From Karstenula rhodostoma CBS 690.94 (lineage: Eukaryota; Ascomycota; Dothideomycetes; Pleosporales; Didymosphaeriaceae): 64,000 bases of DNA. Made by a program: the position numbers and the translations under genes. The DNA is taken from the NCBI GenBank assembly GCA_010093485.1, contig MU001510.1, forward strand, positions 823,709 to 887,708, written 5' to 3'. Numbering within the stretch: position 1 is the stretch's first letter; every line of letters begins with the position of its first letter. This document shows, in pieces, positions 45,881 to 57,764 of the stretch. The notes under the pieces are model-generated. The model was not told where the DNA came from. It ran no database searches and worked only from the letters and a program-made list of their open reading frames with translations.

Positions 45881-48843
45881 TCATCTCCCCGCCTCAATCG
45901 CCCGCGGCCTCCTCTCCCGCTCACGGTCACTATCCCTCTCATACCCCTCATACTCCCTATCATAATCATCGTAATCCTTCCTCCTCTCCCTGCTCTCCTC
46001 CCGGTGGCTGTGACGATCGTGGTCCCGATCCCTCGGCTCCTCGTGCTCGTATTCATCCTCTAGTTATCATCAGTTCAAGTTCAAGAAATCTGGGAAAATG
46101 CAAAAAGGGGTTCCATACCTCTAACCTCGCGAATCTTCTTGGTGCGATCCGCTAGCTTCTGGATGTCTTCCTTGGTCAGAACGCGCAGCACGATGACGCA
46201 GTCCAGGCGCTCTTCAAACCGCTCCTTTGCTTCCTCAAGCGCCTGCGGGTTCACGAGCCGTCGATCGATCTTAGTCCATCGGGCGTTGGGAGGGATGTCT
46301 TTTCCTTTCAGTTGACTCTTGTGAGGAGCAACGCCCTCGCGGATGGGCTCAGGGTCTTCAGGGAACTTCGCCGTTGGCTTGCGGAGGATGCCTCTTGGGG
46401 CAGGAGGTGCATCTTTGGGCGGCGTAACGATCTGTACTGCTTTGCTGGGTGGGTCGTGGTCTGCCAGGATGTCGGGTTCTTGCACAATGTCTGCGTCGAG
46501 AACACTTGCGGAGCGCTCATCGTAGCGTGGATGTGGCGGTTCGACAGCGTTTGATCTGGCGTCGCGTGAACGGTAGTCCTCTCCGCGTTCGCGGGACTTC
46601 TCCCTCTCCTCTCTTCGTCGTCGACGGTCTCGTTCCCTGTCAGAATCACCACTGTCCCTGTCGCGGCCGCTTCGTTCAGCCTCCTGTTGAATACGGCGCC
46701 TGTACTCCTCATCTGGGTCAAGTGCAGCCTCCTTCACAGGTGGCTCCGGCTTACGCTGGCTGTCGACATAGTGACGGGGTCGCTCATCACCACTGCCTTC
46801 GGACGAAGGTGCCTTGCGAGCTCGCCTCTCGCGTCTGTCGCGCTCCTCGTCCTCGTATCCTCGCTCACGAGGGATGCGATCGAGCTCTGGTGTGGGGGGA
46901 TAAGCACCAGGAGGGGGAGGTGGCGGCGGTAGGCGTTCTTGGGGCGGTCGATCCTTGCGTTCTTCAGGGACAGCCTCGCGCCTGTCCGTACGACGCTCTC
47001 GTTCATCGGAGCCTCTGCCCCTTCGATCGCGTTCGTCGTACTCTTTGCGCTGTTCACGCTCTCTTTCTCTCTCGCGTTCCCTCTCCCTCTCCCTTTCACG
47101 TTCCCGCTCCCGATCACGCTCCCTTTCTCGCTCCCTTTCTCGCTCTCGCTCGCGTTCGCGGTCACGCTCTGGTTCTCGCTCTCGCTCCTTCTCGCGGGAT
47201 TTCAGAACCTGAGCAGCACCGAACGTAGCTGCGGCACCTGCGGCAGCACCCGCCACGATGGGAGCAGCGCTAGGAACAGACTGGTTGCTGTCTCGCGGGG
47301 CTCTTTCTCGTGGTCGCTCTTCGTAGGTCGGAACCACATCTCGGTCGCGTGGAAGCCTGGCATCCGGAAGTCTCGCATCTGGGATCCTCGCATCGGGGAT
47401 TCTAGGGTCCGGCATCCTCGCATCGGCGCGATCCGTAGAGTAATACTGGCTCCCGTACCCTTCGGCTCGTCCCCGGCCGACCTCTGGAGGGTTTGGGTTG
47501 TAGATTGGCTGGCGGTCAAGAGAGGGCTCGCGTACATGGGCAGTGGGTGCAATGCCAAAGCCACGAGTAGCAACATCGCGGTCCTCGAATCGGTCGGCGT
47601 AGCGGCGGTTCTCAACGTCCCTATCTCGACGGTCGTACTCATCGTGGTACGGCTCGCGCCGATGTTCCCGGGGCTCTTGATGGATGGCAGGAGTGTGGTG
47701 TCGAAGGGACGAGGTTCGAGAGGGTGCAGCATCCGGATACGAGTCGTACTTGGGGATGTCCCGGGAGCGGTCGATGGAGGATGACCGGCCATGGTGACGA
47801 CTGCTGACGCCGTTGATCTTGTCGAACCCACGAGTCGAAGGAGGTGGCCCAAGTTCTCGGGCAGATGAGCGAGGGCCGCGATCCAGCACGACGCTCGATG
47901 GACGCGCACCGCGTTCGAGGCTGTTGGCGCGGGGTCGACGCCACGCTGGTTCGGTCTCGCGATACATGGCTGCGGGGTCCGTGTACGAAAAGCCTTCGTC
48001 TCCGAAATCTGTAGCTTTGACCAAGGGCTTGTGCTGTTGGTATGTCCGCGCACCGTTGGTGACGCTGTAGTCGCGAGAGTCTCGGTGGCTGGCCTTGACA
48101 ACGTCCTTTTCTGCGATCAACTTTGCTGAATGAGTCCCATCGTCCACGCTGTAGATTCTCTTGTGGGCTGTAGCTCGCGGAGCTGCCTGGGCGGCGTATG
48201 GATCTGCTCTGTTATCCCAGGATCGTGCCAACGGACTGGATGGTCGGTCGCTGACATGGGTGGCGTGAGCGCGGAGTGGAAGGGTGGAGGGGACGATCAT
48301 TGACTGGGGCCGGGGCAAACGTTCGTCTGAGTCGTTGACAGTGTTGCGCCGTGGTCTCCCCGTGTAGGAGTCGTACTTGGGCTTCGACGACCGAGAGCCA
48401 GAGGTGGAGCTACTGGTGACATAGTTGTCTCGTGCGTAGAGCGACCCCCCGAGCCTGTCGGCGCTTGATCTCGGCGAGCTGGGGCGTGCGTAGTAGTTGG
48501 AGTCGTAGTAGGGGTCGAAGGTGCCCGTGGACGACCTCGCAGGGTTGCTTATGCGTCCCCGGGGCGAGGCCGGGCGGTGGTACCGCGAGTCCATCTGCTG
48601 AGACTGGGCCTGGGGATGGATAGGGGTGGTGGGCGCAGGCCGTCCGAGCGACAGCAGCTGATTCTTCGCGATCAGCTGCAGCTTCTTGCCTAACTGCTGC
48701 TGCTGGGGCGGGGGTACGGCGAGGCTGTTGCGGCGAGGGGGCAGAGGCGGCGGCAGTTCGGAGGTGTAGGAACGCCTCCTGTCGCGGGGTGCTCCAAAGG
48801 TCTGTGGGGGGACGACGACACTGCCGGCCATGGTGGTCAGCAT
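45881..48843 (-). CDS. DUF8035-like protein with long charged low-complexity region
   Basis: Two exons (48843-46119 and 46059-45881; 59-nt intron) give 967 residues. The recognisable fold is only at the C-terminal side: PPNARWTKIDRRLVNP, then RFEERLDCVIVLRVLTKEDIQKLADRTKKIREVR, as in the fungal DUF8035 family, continuing after the splice into a charged EDEYEHEEPRDRD tail. The preceding 800 residues are disordered, rich in Arg, Asp, Glu, Ser and Pro, with a long Arg-Glu run encoded at about 47050-47200. No signal peptide or enzyme motif was found. RS/RE-rich stretches recall nuclear RNA-related proteins, but that is only an impression. The ATG at 48843 (MLTTMAG) is used; 48831 is an alternative. 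Confidence 0.75.
47050..47200 (-). repeat. Arg-Glu-encoding simple repeat
   Basis: A purine-rich run on the minus strand made of GAGCGN/GAACGN units encodes nearly uninterrupted Arg-Glu dipeptides inside the DUF8035-like gene. Confidence 0.8.
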
Positions 48844-49948
48844 GGGGCGGAAGGCGCGAGAGAGCACAAAGGGACAGACGTGAGAGACTCAACAACCAGC
48901 TCCAGCGGAGAAGAAGAGGAACAGCGCACTTGGACGTACATGTAGTCGATATATGGAGACTGGTGGCGAGGGCTTGATTTGGCGCAGGCCCGCAGCAGCA
49001 GCAGCAGGATCGAGGCAGCGTCGCCGGCAGCAGCCCGAATCGCGACGAGTGCAGTGGCAGCCCGAGCGTGTGCGAGACTGGCGCAGCGAGACAGCAGGGG
49101 AGGGGGGTCCGGCGGTCGCAAATCCAACGTGAGGTTTGCAGAGGCTGCTGGGGTGGCCCCGGGGGCGATGGGCGGGCTCAGCGGCCACGGCGGCCACGGC
49201 AGCAAGTGGGGTGGAAGCGATGGTTGTGAGGCTGCAGGAGGGGCAGCGTGGCGGTTCGGTGCGAGGGGACGGCGAATGCGAGGGCGGCACTGGGGCGGCG
49301 CGCGTGGAGGGTAAATGGCAGCGAGAAATAGAATAGGAATGTCGTGAGGTGGTCCAGTGGGCATGGGCATGGGCATACAAAGGTAGGGCTCCGGTAGGGC
49401 GCCGGGCAAGTTGGGTGCGCACTGTGTAGATCAATGACGCAGGCTACCGGACGTGATTGGTGGCGGGGGCGCAAAAAGGGTCGTCAGTCGCCGCCTGCCC
49501 GTCGCTTCGATACATGCACATACACAGTACATGCACATACATACATACATACCACATACATACTACATACATGTCTCGTGCCTTGCCCACTGCAAAGTAC
49601 CGGTTTTCCCAGCAGCAGTGGGTCCCCACAAGAGCCTACCGACGCCGCAACGAGACGCCGGCCGCTTTCCGCTGTCAGCGTCGCGGGTCACGGGTCAACG
49701 TCTGCCCCGCCCTGCTTCACTATTCTGCCCTCTCCCCGTCGCTGCCCAACTAGTACACCGCGCACCGCACACCAAATGCAACTCGGAAATGGAATTGCCT
49801 CACTAATTTCCCATCTGCATGCGGCCCGATAGCAGAAAGATCTTCGTTCCTACATTGACACGTAACATCTCGCCTCCTCCGCCTCTCACCCATCTCCAGA
49901 CCTCTGTACCGGCATTCCCCCATCCGGACGCGGAGCCTGCCTCACGCC
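48844..49948. other. Intergenic with ACAT microsatellite
   Basis: 1.1 kb between two minus-strand genes. Positions 49511-49573 are an imperfect (ACAT)n tract. The rest is GC-rich 5' flank without a supported gene. Confidence 0.5.
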
Positions 49949-52221
49949 TCACGCCTCCTCCACATGCTGCACGCCCGAGACGGCTCCCTTCTGCGCTGGT
50001 CTGCCCGCCTCAGACGAATCGTCGCTGCCAACGTCGTGGTGGTGGTGCTGCAGCTGCTTTGCGCGCGAGTACCGCGGAATCGTGTCCCTGATGCAGCCGG
50101 CGATGATGCGCCCCTCGAAGAGGTGATGGATCGACTCCAACGGCACGTTCTTCGTCTCTGGCACGCAGAAGATGGTGTAGATGCCCATGATGATGCAGCA
50201 TGTGCCAAACAGCAAGAACGTCCCATACGTAATGTCGTCAAGCATCAGTGGGGTGATCTTGGCAATCACCTGCTCCTGCGTCAGCCCTCTTTTCAAGTCG
50301 CCACAGGAAGCACCGTCCGTGAACTCACAAAATTGAACAGCCATTGGGTCATTAGTGCTGCCGCCATAATCAGAGACCGAACTGCACCGTGTCAGTGTAC
50401 GGGACGTGCAACTCGTCAATCGCGCCACGTGAACGTGCGCCGCTACACTTACCGTGATTAGGAGAGCACTCCGAACTCAAGACGAAAGGTATCGGTCCCC
50501 ATCCTTTTCATCCCGTCAGCAAGATCCGTCGGCTGCCGGCTCGTCCACTTACCGAATGAGTAAAACACTACAAACAGGTAGACGCATATGATTGCGAAGA
50601 TGCTGTTCCCTGAAAGCGCATCACCCTCTTTTACCGGATTGACCGCTTGGTTGATACCAATGTAGACTACACATAGTCAGTGCCAGTCCAGAAAGAAGGG
50701 ATTGGTTCCTCGTGTATATGTTTGCCTTGCCTCTGCTAGGACAAGCTCAACCTAGCCTCGTACTAAACGAGCAAAGACAGAGCCTTTCAGCCGCAATGAC
50801 ATATCCACTTGGTGCCTGGTGGCCCCGTACACATAGCGAACGCTTGCCCGAGAGAGCCAATGAGGAGCGACCACTGGAAGCCGAGTTAGAATGGGGTACC
50901 CTTGCCAGATATACATCGCCTGGGAAAGCCGGTGAGGGTATGCAAGTCAACGCCGGCTGGGGAAAGGCCGGTGAAAAGATGCAAGCCACACGTAAACGAG
51001 ACGCCAGAACGTCACATACCTTCCGCCCTAGCTGCTCTGTGAATGCCATCAACCCAAACGCTGTCACAACGATCTTTACGATGCCGTAGACGCCAGTAGC
51101 GAACAGCCCAGACGAGCTGCCCTTGAGACCGATCGATTGGAAGATCTGAGGCGCGTAGTAGTTAATCCTAAATCCACACATTAGCAGACTACTCAGCTGA
51201 ACCTTTGGAGGAGGCGAATTACGAGTTAGTTCCAGTCCACTGTTGGAAAAACATGAGGAGGACACCAAAGGAACTCTGATAGAACATCCTCTTGCTCGAG
51301 CATGCTTCCCGGAGCTGAGCACGAAGCGGCAGCTTCTCATGGCCCTGGAAGTCCTGAATAATATCGTCGAGTTCCTGCAAGACGTCTGCATCGTCGACAG
51401 GTTTTGCGCGGACGGTGGCCAATGCCTTCGCGGCGTCCTCCAAGCGGTTCTTCTCCACCAGCCAACGTGGCGATTCGTTCTGGAAGACGATGCCGATAAG
51501 CAGAAGAGCCCCCGGGAGCATCTGGAGCGCGAAAGGGATCCTCCACTTGGCACTGCTCAGCGTCGTGATCTGCAGACTGATGCCGTAATTGACGAAGAAC
51601 GAAATGCAGATGCCGGCCACGTTGAACAGCTGCATACACCCAATGCAGCGACCACGGATCTCTTTGTTGGCGTTCTCTCCGATGTACGTAGGCACGACTG
51701 CCGAGACGAGGCCGACGCCAAAGCCGCCAATGACTCTGCCGACGTAGAGCTGAGCCAGGCTCGTAGTGTTGATGGCGCAGAGCGTTTGCACTAGCGACCC
51801 GACGATGAAGATGATGTCGGCAATTATCAAAGCCTTCTTGCGCCCGAACGTATCGCTGATATAAAACGAAGACATTGCTCCGAAGAAGCAACCTGCCTGT
51901 TTCGAAGTGAGTAACAGTGCATCGCAGCATGCTGCTAGGTCGCGCGTACCTGAAGGACGGACACGATGTTGCCCTGTAGATTGCTAAAGTCGGGGCTTTT
52001 GTGGTCCAGATCAAACGAGTGCTGGAACGCGTCCATTGTGAGTACACCGCCTTTTGTGGGAATTAGAGATAACCATAACAAGTGATCCATGGTCACGCAC
52101 CTATTAGACCCGTATCCCATCCGAAAAGCATCCCCCCAAACGAGGCGACAGCTGTCAAGACATAGGCTCTCCGATACTGCACGATATCCGACCACACAGT
52201 CTTCAGGTTGAATTTCGCCAT
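49949..52221 (-). CDS. MFS sugar transporter (nine exons)
   Basis: Exons 52221-52101, 52050-51950, 51896-51223, 51167-51020, 50873-50831, 50666-50553, 50503-50453, 50381-50329 and 50269-49949 give 541 residues. Hallmarks of the sugar-porter family appear in order: GMLFGWDTGLIGG in TM1, DTFGRKKA between TM2 and 3, VGRVIGGFGVGLVSAVVPTY, ESPRWL at the end of the N-half, FFQQWTGTNSINYYAPQIF in TM7, LGRK, GWGPIPFVLSSE in TM10 and VPETKNVPLE after TM12. Splice joins are all confirmed by these motifs. It is a plasma-membrane monosaccharide transporter by family; the substrate is unknown. The tail is long, with HHHH and acidic patches. It shares a 546-bp promoter region with the P450. Confidence 0.9.
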
Positions 52222-52767
52222 GTTGCAAAGTGCAACAGTCAACTCGCAGCAGTTGCCAGTGAGGTCGGTTTGACGTCTTCGATATTTGAAGGGCGAGACA
52301 GCTTGAAAAAAAGGTGTTTGTTGATGGTGACGATTGTGGAAAAAAGTCCGGGCTATTTAAGAGCGAGGAAACCGTGGGGTGCGGGGAGCGGAGCGGTGAG
52401 AGCGGGTGACGGCTTGTGCGGGTGCGGGTGTTCCCATCCTCCACCCGTTCGGCAATAGATCAACTCCATTGCCGACGCGCTGCGTGCGTATTTCAAAGGC
52501 CGACGCGGCGATCACCTGTTGTCGGGTTTACACTTGGATGAGTACAGAACTGAAGCAATTGCATGTTGACGTACCAGTACTTCGTTTTCGTAGCGTGCAA
52601 TGCTGCACAATGACTTCGCACACCAAAGAAAGCGCAACGTTTCATTACGTCATACATTCTCTAGGTGCCTCCCAAATTGGAAGCTTCATGAACTTGTGTC
52701 TCTGGTCACTTATCACACAGCAGCAAACCTCGTCACTTGATCTTACGAATCACAGAGAGGCACAGGG
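52222..52767. promoter_or_regulatory. Divergent promoter region, sugar transporter / P450
   Basis: 546 bp between two start codons. No defined operator was seen, but the layout suggests joint control. Confidence 0.5.
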
Positions 52768-54384
52768 ATGGACCGTGCAACTGTGTTGCCCGTGCTTGGT
52801 ACACTGACGGTTGAACTGGTGGTGCCTTTAGGTCTCATCTGCGCGTTGACGTACTGCACAACGCTTTACCGCTATCATCTCGATGTTCGCAATACACCAG
52901 GCCGTCAAGGGGAGAGTCCCACCGCCCGGGCTCCACCACTCATACCATACGCCATCCCTGGGCTCGGCTCCACGCTCACTTTCAGCAATCAGACCGTGGG
53001 GAAGTTCTGGACGTGGCTCAGGGTCCAAGCAGAGCACTACCGTCAGGATGCCTTCTCCATCATGCTTGCCGGAAAGCGAACGCACTTCATCTTCTCCGAA
53101 GACGGTCTCTCCGCGGTGTTCAAAAGCCGACAGCTCTCGCACGCAGAGCTAGACCGACAGCTTGCCGTGAACGTGCTCGAAATGTCGAAGGGGGATTCCT
53201 TCAGAGCGTTTCCAGATCGCACGGACGAGAAAGAGAAGATAACGACCGAACGGCTCCATTCAGATCACTTGCTGAGCTCTGCTGCCGTGAACTCACTGAC
53301 TGGAAAGTTCATGGAAACGTTCCAGGCAGAGCTCGACGGGGACGCCAGTCTCGCTGGTGGCCTAGACATCAATCTATATGATTGGCTGTGGCAGCGAGTC
53401 TTTCGTGCTTCAACAAGTGCACTCTGCGGAACTACCCTGCTTGAGATGTACCCCGATTTCGACGTGGATTATCGTATATTGGAGGACAACCTGCTGGGTC
53501 TCCTCTTCGGTACACCGCGGCTCTTTGCACGGCAGGCGTATCGCGCACGGGATGCATGCGTCGAGAAGCTGGAGAAGTGGTTGCAAGTAGGATATCAGCA
53601 TCCGGTGAAGGAAGGAGAAGATCCCGCCTGGACGCCCGACTTCGGTGCTCGGATCATGCGCAGGCGGCACGACCTTTACCAGCAGCGACAGTTGGGTATA
53701 CACGGCCAGGCTGGGTGGGACCTCATCTTGTCCAATGCCACGCCCGCCGCTGGCTGGCTGTTGCTGCATATCCTCTCCCCCACAAGCGCACCCGATTTTC
53801 GTCCACGCGTAATGCAGGAGTTGCATTCGTGTAAGTGTTCTGATGGGTCCGTGGACATCCCGGCATTGACCCGCTTGCCGCTGCTCAATTCCGCCTTCCA
53901 CGAAGTGCTCCGGCTGTACGTTGACCTGCTCGTCGTGCGGCAGGTTGACAACTCAGTAGCACTCGGAACACACTATGTGAGGAAAGGTGAGCAAATCATG
54001 GCGCCTACTTGGATGACCCATCGGAATGCTGCGTTCTTCGATCGGCCCGAAGTGTTCGATCCCGAGCGCTTTCTGACCACAGATCCCGAGACTGGAAAAC
54101 TCGGCTACAGCGCGACGGGCCTGGGTGCCAAGTACTTTCCGTTTGGTGGCGGACATTACATGTGCCCAGGAAGAGTATTTGCCAAGCAAGAAGTGTTGGG
54201 TACTATTGCGGTGCTGTTACTCAACTTCGACATTACGTTTACGAATTTTGTGAAGCACAGTAAAGGGGGTTGGACTGCAGCGGGCACAAATGATTTCCCA
54301 CCAATCAGGCCTGGCTTCGCTGGCAACCAAGTGGTCGGCATCGAGGGTGACATGCGGGTGCATGTCAAGAGACACCGACGTTAG
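52768..54384 (+). CDS. Cytochrome P450, CYP7/CYP8-like
   Basis: An intron-less ORF of 538 residues. An N-terminal membrane anchor (LVVPLGLICALTY) is followed by the proline hinge PLIPYAIPGLGS. The K-helix ExxR is EVLR (FHEVLRLY). The heme loop is FPFGGGHYMCPGR, with the cysteine ligand at about residue 466. The I-helix reads SNATPAAGWLLLHI: the usual acid/alcohol pair (A/G-G-x-D/E-T) is replaced by N-A-T-P-A-A, as in the CYP7/CYP8 clan (sterol hydroxylases, prostacyclin-synthase type). It acts at the ER with a hydrophobic substrate that cannot be named from sequence. Lack of introns contrasts with its nine-exon neighbour. It converges on the hydroxyacid dehydrogenase (82 bp). Confidence 0.9.
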   Translation: MDRATVLPVLGTLTVELVVPLGLICALTYCTTLYRYHLDVRNTPGRQGESPTARAPPLIPYAIPGLGSTLTFSNQTVGKFWTWLRVQAEHYRQDAFSIMLAGKRTHFIFSEDGLSAVFKSRQLSHAELDRQLAVNVLEMSKGDSFRAFPDRTDEKEKITTERLHSDHLLSSAAVNSLTGKFMETFQAELDGDASLAGGLDINLYDWLWQRVFRASTSALCGTTLLEMYPDFDVDYRILEDNLLGLLFGTPRLFARQAYRARDACVEKLEKWLQVGYQHPVKEGEDPAWTPDFGARIMRRRHDLYQQRQLGIHGQAGWDLILSNATPAAGWLLLHILSPTSAPDFRPRVMQELHSCKCSDGSVDIPALTRLPLLNSAFHEVLRLYVDLLVVRQVDNSVALGTHYVRKGEQIMAPTWMTHRNAAFFDRPEVFDPERFLTTDPETGKLGYSATGLGAKYFPFGGGHYMCPGRVFAKQEVLGTIAVLLLNFDITFTNFVKHSKGGWTAAGTNDFPPIRPGFAGNQVVGIEGDMRVHVKRHRR

Positions 54385-54466
54385 CAAAGTGGGCTTCATG
54401 AGCAGACTCTATTTACGTTCTTGATCCATCAATCTGTTTGTCAAATACAGCATCCCCCAAGATCCA

Positions 54467-55549
54467 TCATATCCTAGCTGTCTCCTTCTTCTGTTCCGGT
54501 ACCTGCGTCAACAGCTTGTCACTCTGTATCGCCGACTTCAGGTTATCCAGAACCAAAAGCTCCATGTCACGCTGCGTCTCGTACGTCGCTGTACCCATAT
54601 GGGGTAACAAAACCACATTCTCCGCCTCAAGCAGCCCCGGATGGATCTTAGGCTCTTCCTCGAAAACGTCCAGCCCCGCACTCCAGACCTTCCCACTCTT
54701 CAACGCATCCACCAATGCCGCCTCGTCAATCAGCGGACCCCGAGCCGTATTAACAATGACGATCCCATCCTTCATCTTCTCGAATTCTCGCCCGCCGATG
54801 ATATGTCGCGTGGAGGGGTTGAGCGAGAGATTCAAACTAAGCACGTCGGACGTCCCAAGCAGCTCGTCGAAAGTCACATACTTCGCCCCCTCCTCCTTCT
54901 CCACTGGCAGCCGTCTCCGGTTGTGATATTGAATCTTCATCCCGAACGCCTTCGCGCGGTGCGCAACCGCGGAACCGATTCCGCCCATCCCCAGGATCCC
55001 CAGTACCTTGTTCTTCGGGTCGTGTCCGAGCGCAAAGTTGCCGCGCCAGTTACCTACACCACCAAACCAACCAGATCAGCCACTTCTCAATAAATAAACA
55101 CAGCAGGACCGCCTCCTCTAACCTAACCTACCTTGCCTCACAGCCTGGAAAGACGCCGTGATATTCCTCAACGCGCCCAGCATCAAAAATAGCGCTACAT
55201 CCGCCGTAGCATCATCCACCGCAATCGGCGTACTACTAACCGCAATCCCGCGCTCCGTACACGCCGGCACGTCGATGTTATCGTAGCCCGCGCCGTTATG
55301 GCATATGAATTTCAACGTCTTCGGCAGCGCATCGAGGAGTTCGCTGTCGAAGTTTCCAGTGTATTTGTTTGAGTCGTTGGACCGGTATAATGCGTGTACG
55401 CCGTCGAAGGCGCCGGATTTGCATTTCGAGAGGAACTCATCGCGCGTGCCGGTGGGGTACTCGTAGAGCTTTGCGGCGATGGTTGCGAGGTGGTTCCATT
55501 CTTTGCGTGTGTGGGTGAGGGCGCCGATGAGGAGGGCGGCGCGGGGCAT
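54467..55549 (-). CDS. D-isomer-specific 2-hydroxyacid dehydrogenase
   Basis: Two exons (55549-55132 and 55053-54467; 78-nt intron) give 334 residues. The NAD(P)-binding loop is GILGMGGIGSAVAHRAKAFG. The catalytic set is present: Arg in VNTARGPLIDEAAL, Glu in GLDVFEEEP and His in LLPHMGTAT. The substrate-domain region CHNGAGYDNIDVPACTERGI is typical of the glyoxylate/hydroxypyruvate reductase group. It reduces 2-oxo acids to D-2-hydroxy acids in the cytosol by family inference. The join is confirmed by RQGNWRGNFALGHDP. The tail (PEQKKETARI) has no peroxisomal signal. Confidence 0.9.
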
Positions 55550-56928
55550 TGTCGCGGATGCGTGCAGAGGGGGACTGAGTTTGTAGGAGTGGTAATAGTT
55601 GAGATGGGGTTCCTGGAGGCGCGCGATATCTTATCACGTTGACGTAGCTATCGTAGGCCGGGATCTCGATTGAGCTGGTCTGCCGTGCCGATTGGTCTCG
55701 GACCGGTCTGCTGGGTTGGGGAGCTTTTCCCCGCATTTGTGGGGTGCAAACGCCGACGGTACATTTTCGGCGAGTGTCCAGCATCCACGGCCCGGTGTGA
55801 CAGAGACGAATATATGGATGATTGAAGGGTACGAGCTACGACCGCAAACATCCATCACTACGACACTTGCGTAACCACTACAATCACACCACTACAATCG
55901 AACCAGCGCCACAGACCACTCACTAACCTACGTCCACGCCACTTCATTCGCTCAAACACCAAGTCCTCCTTTGACCTGGCTATCCAAATCATCTCTTATA
56001 CCCCAATAAAGAAGATCGTATCTCTATTAAAGAGCCCAGTACTAGACCCACGTTCCCGTCGAAAGTGTTACAAATACCAACCAGCGCACGTAACGATCAG
56101 TGTCCAAAAACTCGAAGATGGAAAATTGCTACGCTGTTCTTGGTCAGTTGGTCGAACAAGTTACTTAACCCCTCTACCCCTGCAGCGCGCGCAATCATTG
56201 ATGAAGATGTGCAGGAGAATGATTTCCAGTCGTGGCGCGACGTCGCTCCTGTTGGGGAGGGCGGAGACACGTATCTCAACGAGGCGAGTGGAATGGAGTC
56301 AGACTGGTAAGAGAGCCTTACGGGGGTTACTATGAGAGGCTGGGTGAGGCGGCGGAGCATGTGGTGGCTGTCTGAAAGCAGAAAGTGTCCCCAACCCGAC
56401 CGATTGCCGCGGAAAAACGCTGTCTTTCGAACTCAGGGTATGGTCTCTTCAGCAATTTACGACTGGGCCTCCAAGTGCAAGAAAGTTGGAAAAATTCTAG
56501 TGCAGTGTCAATTCCAGAGGCTGGGAGATCAGACTCGTGCGACTTGGGGTTCGGGTACTTCTTAACGTAGAAGCACTTCGAAGACCACTGGAGTCACCTT
56601 GCCTGGAAAGGCATTCCCGCTGATCATCACCTGGGGTGGCGTACGCTAGCTGGTGAAGCTATAGTCTTATGGGTGCGGAGTATTGGTCTTGCGTGCATGC
56701 GGAAGACGAAATGCTGGTGACGTGAGAAATTGATGCGTTATGATGTCTAAGTTTGAGAGCAACCCTGACAGGCGTCTATGATGTATGGGAAAAGGAAACG
56801 AAGCACCCACAGTGGGAGCAAGGTAGACTCAGACACCGTTACCACTGATGTTGCCCAGGAGCGTGCCACTTCCCCCTGCACCCACTGTTAACTCTTGACT
56901 AGGAGTTGCGGCGTTGTCCATACAGCCT
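55550..56928. other. Intergenic, no gene supported
   Basis: 1.4 kb including the dehydrogenase promoter. An ORF at 56065-56310 has no motif or splice partner. No repeats seen. Confidence 0.45.
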
Positions 56929-57764
56929 TCACAGTCCCTCAAACACCTTCACTACCGCCTCAGTAGTACTCTTTGCACTCTGCGGGTTCATACCCGTAAC
57001 GACTCTTCCGTCGACAACGTGGAAATCGTCCCAGACCCCGTCCGCACGCACATCTTCATCGTGGTTAGCCGCGTTCATGCCAATACCAGTCATCACAGCT
57101 CGACTTACATTCAGCTCCTAGAGCCTTAGCATGCTCATCTACCAACGGCTCACCCCAGCTCCTCAATGCATCCATGATCTCCATGTCATACTCCGCCTGC
57201 GTCGTGAAGCCAGTGATCTTCCTCCCCTTGATGATTGATTGACCATCGGTATCGATGATGCCCGGGAAGATAGCAGGACCATGGCAGACGGCAGACACGA
57301 CACCGCCGTTTGCCCAGATTTTTGATGCAGTGGCCTGGAGATGCGCGGCATGCGGGTAGTCAATCAGGGCAGCATGGCCAGCACTCGCGAAGAACACGCC
57401 GTACTGCAACAAATTGTCAGCCAACCAGCGCTTGTTTTCCCCCCATAAAGGCTTTGTGGCTTACTTGACTCGCATCTAGATCCTCAGCCTTGCGGTTCTG
57501 GTCTATCTCGGTCCTGAAGTCGCTCTTCTTGTCGTCATACTGCTTCCGTTCCTCGTCGCTCAAGAACCCGGGCTGCAAGGAAAGCCAATCCTCAGCCCAC
57601 GTCCCCTTTTCCGATGCAATATCGACTTCGAAACCTGCTGCTTTGAGCACGTTGTAAGGGTGCAGCGCTTCGCCGATGAAGACGCCGGTCGTGTGGGAGT
57701 TAGGGGGGAAAAGAGTGGCGTTTGCAGAGGTAACGGCGATGAGGGCGCGACGGGGCGGAGACAT
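56929..57764 (-). CDS. DJ-1/PfpI (Hsp31-like) family protein
   Basis: Three exons (57764-57465, 57403-57109, 57053-56929; introns of 61 and 55 nt) give 239 residues, the normal size for Hsp31-type proteins. The start is [17 protein letters not shown], with the metal/acid residue region [13 protein letters not shown]. The nucleophile elbow is [14 protein letters not shown] with its cysteine. After the second splice [27 protein letters not shown] completes the fold. Members are glutathione-independent glyoxalases/deglycase-like chaperones linked to methylglyoxal and oxidative stress; the activity here is inferred. No signal peptide, so cytosolic. Confidence 0.9.

Noticed and set aside
46939..47784. 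A 281-codon forward ORF opposite the DUF8035-like gene
   Set aside because: Produced by the complement of the Arg-Glu repeat; no domain and Phe/Ser-rich low complexity.
49511..49573. Possible CRISPR-like or regulatory repeat
   Set aside because: It is a plain imperfect ACAT microsatellite without spacers.
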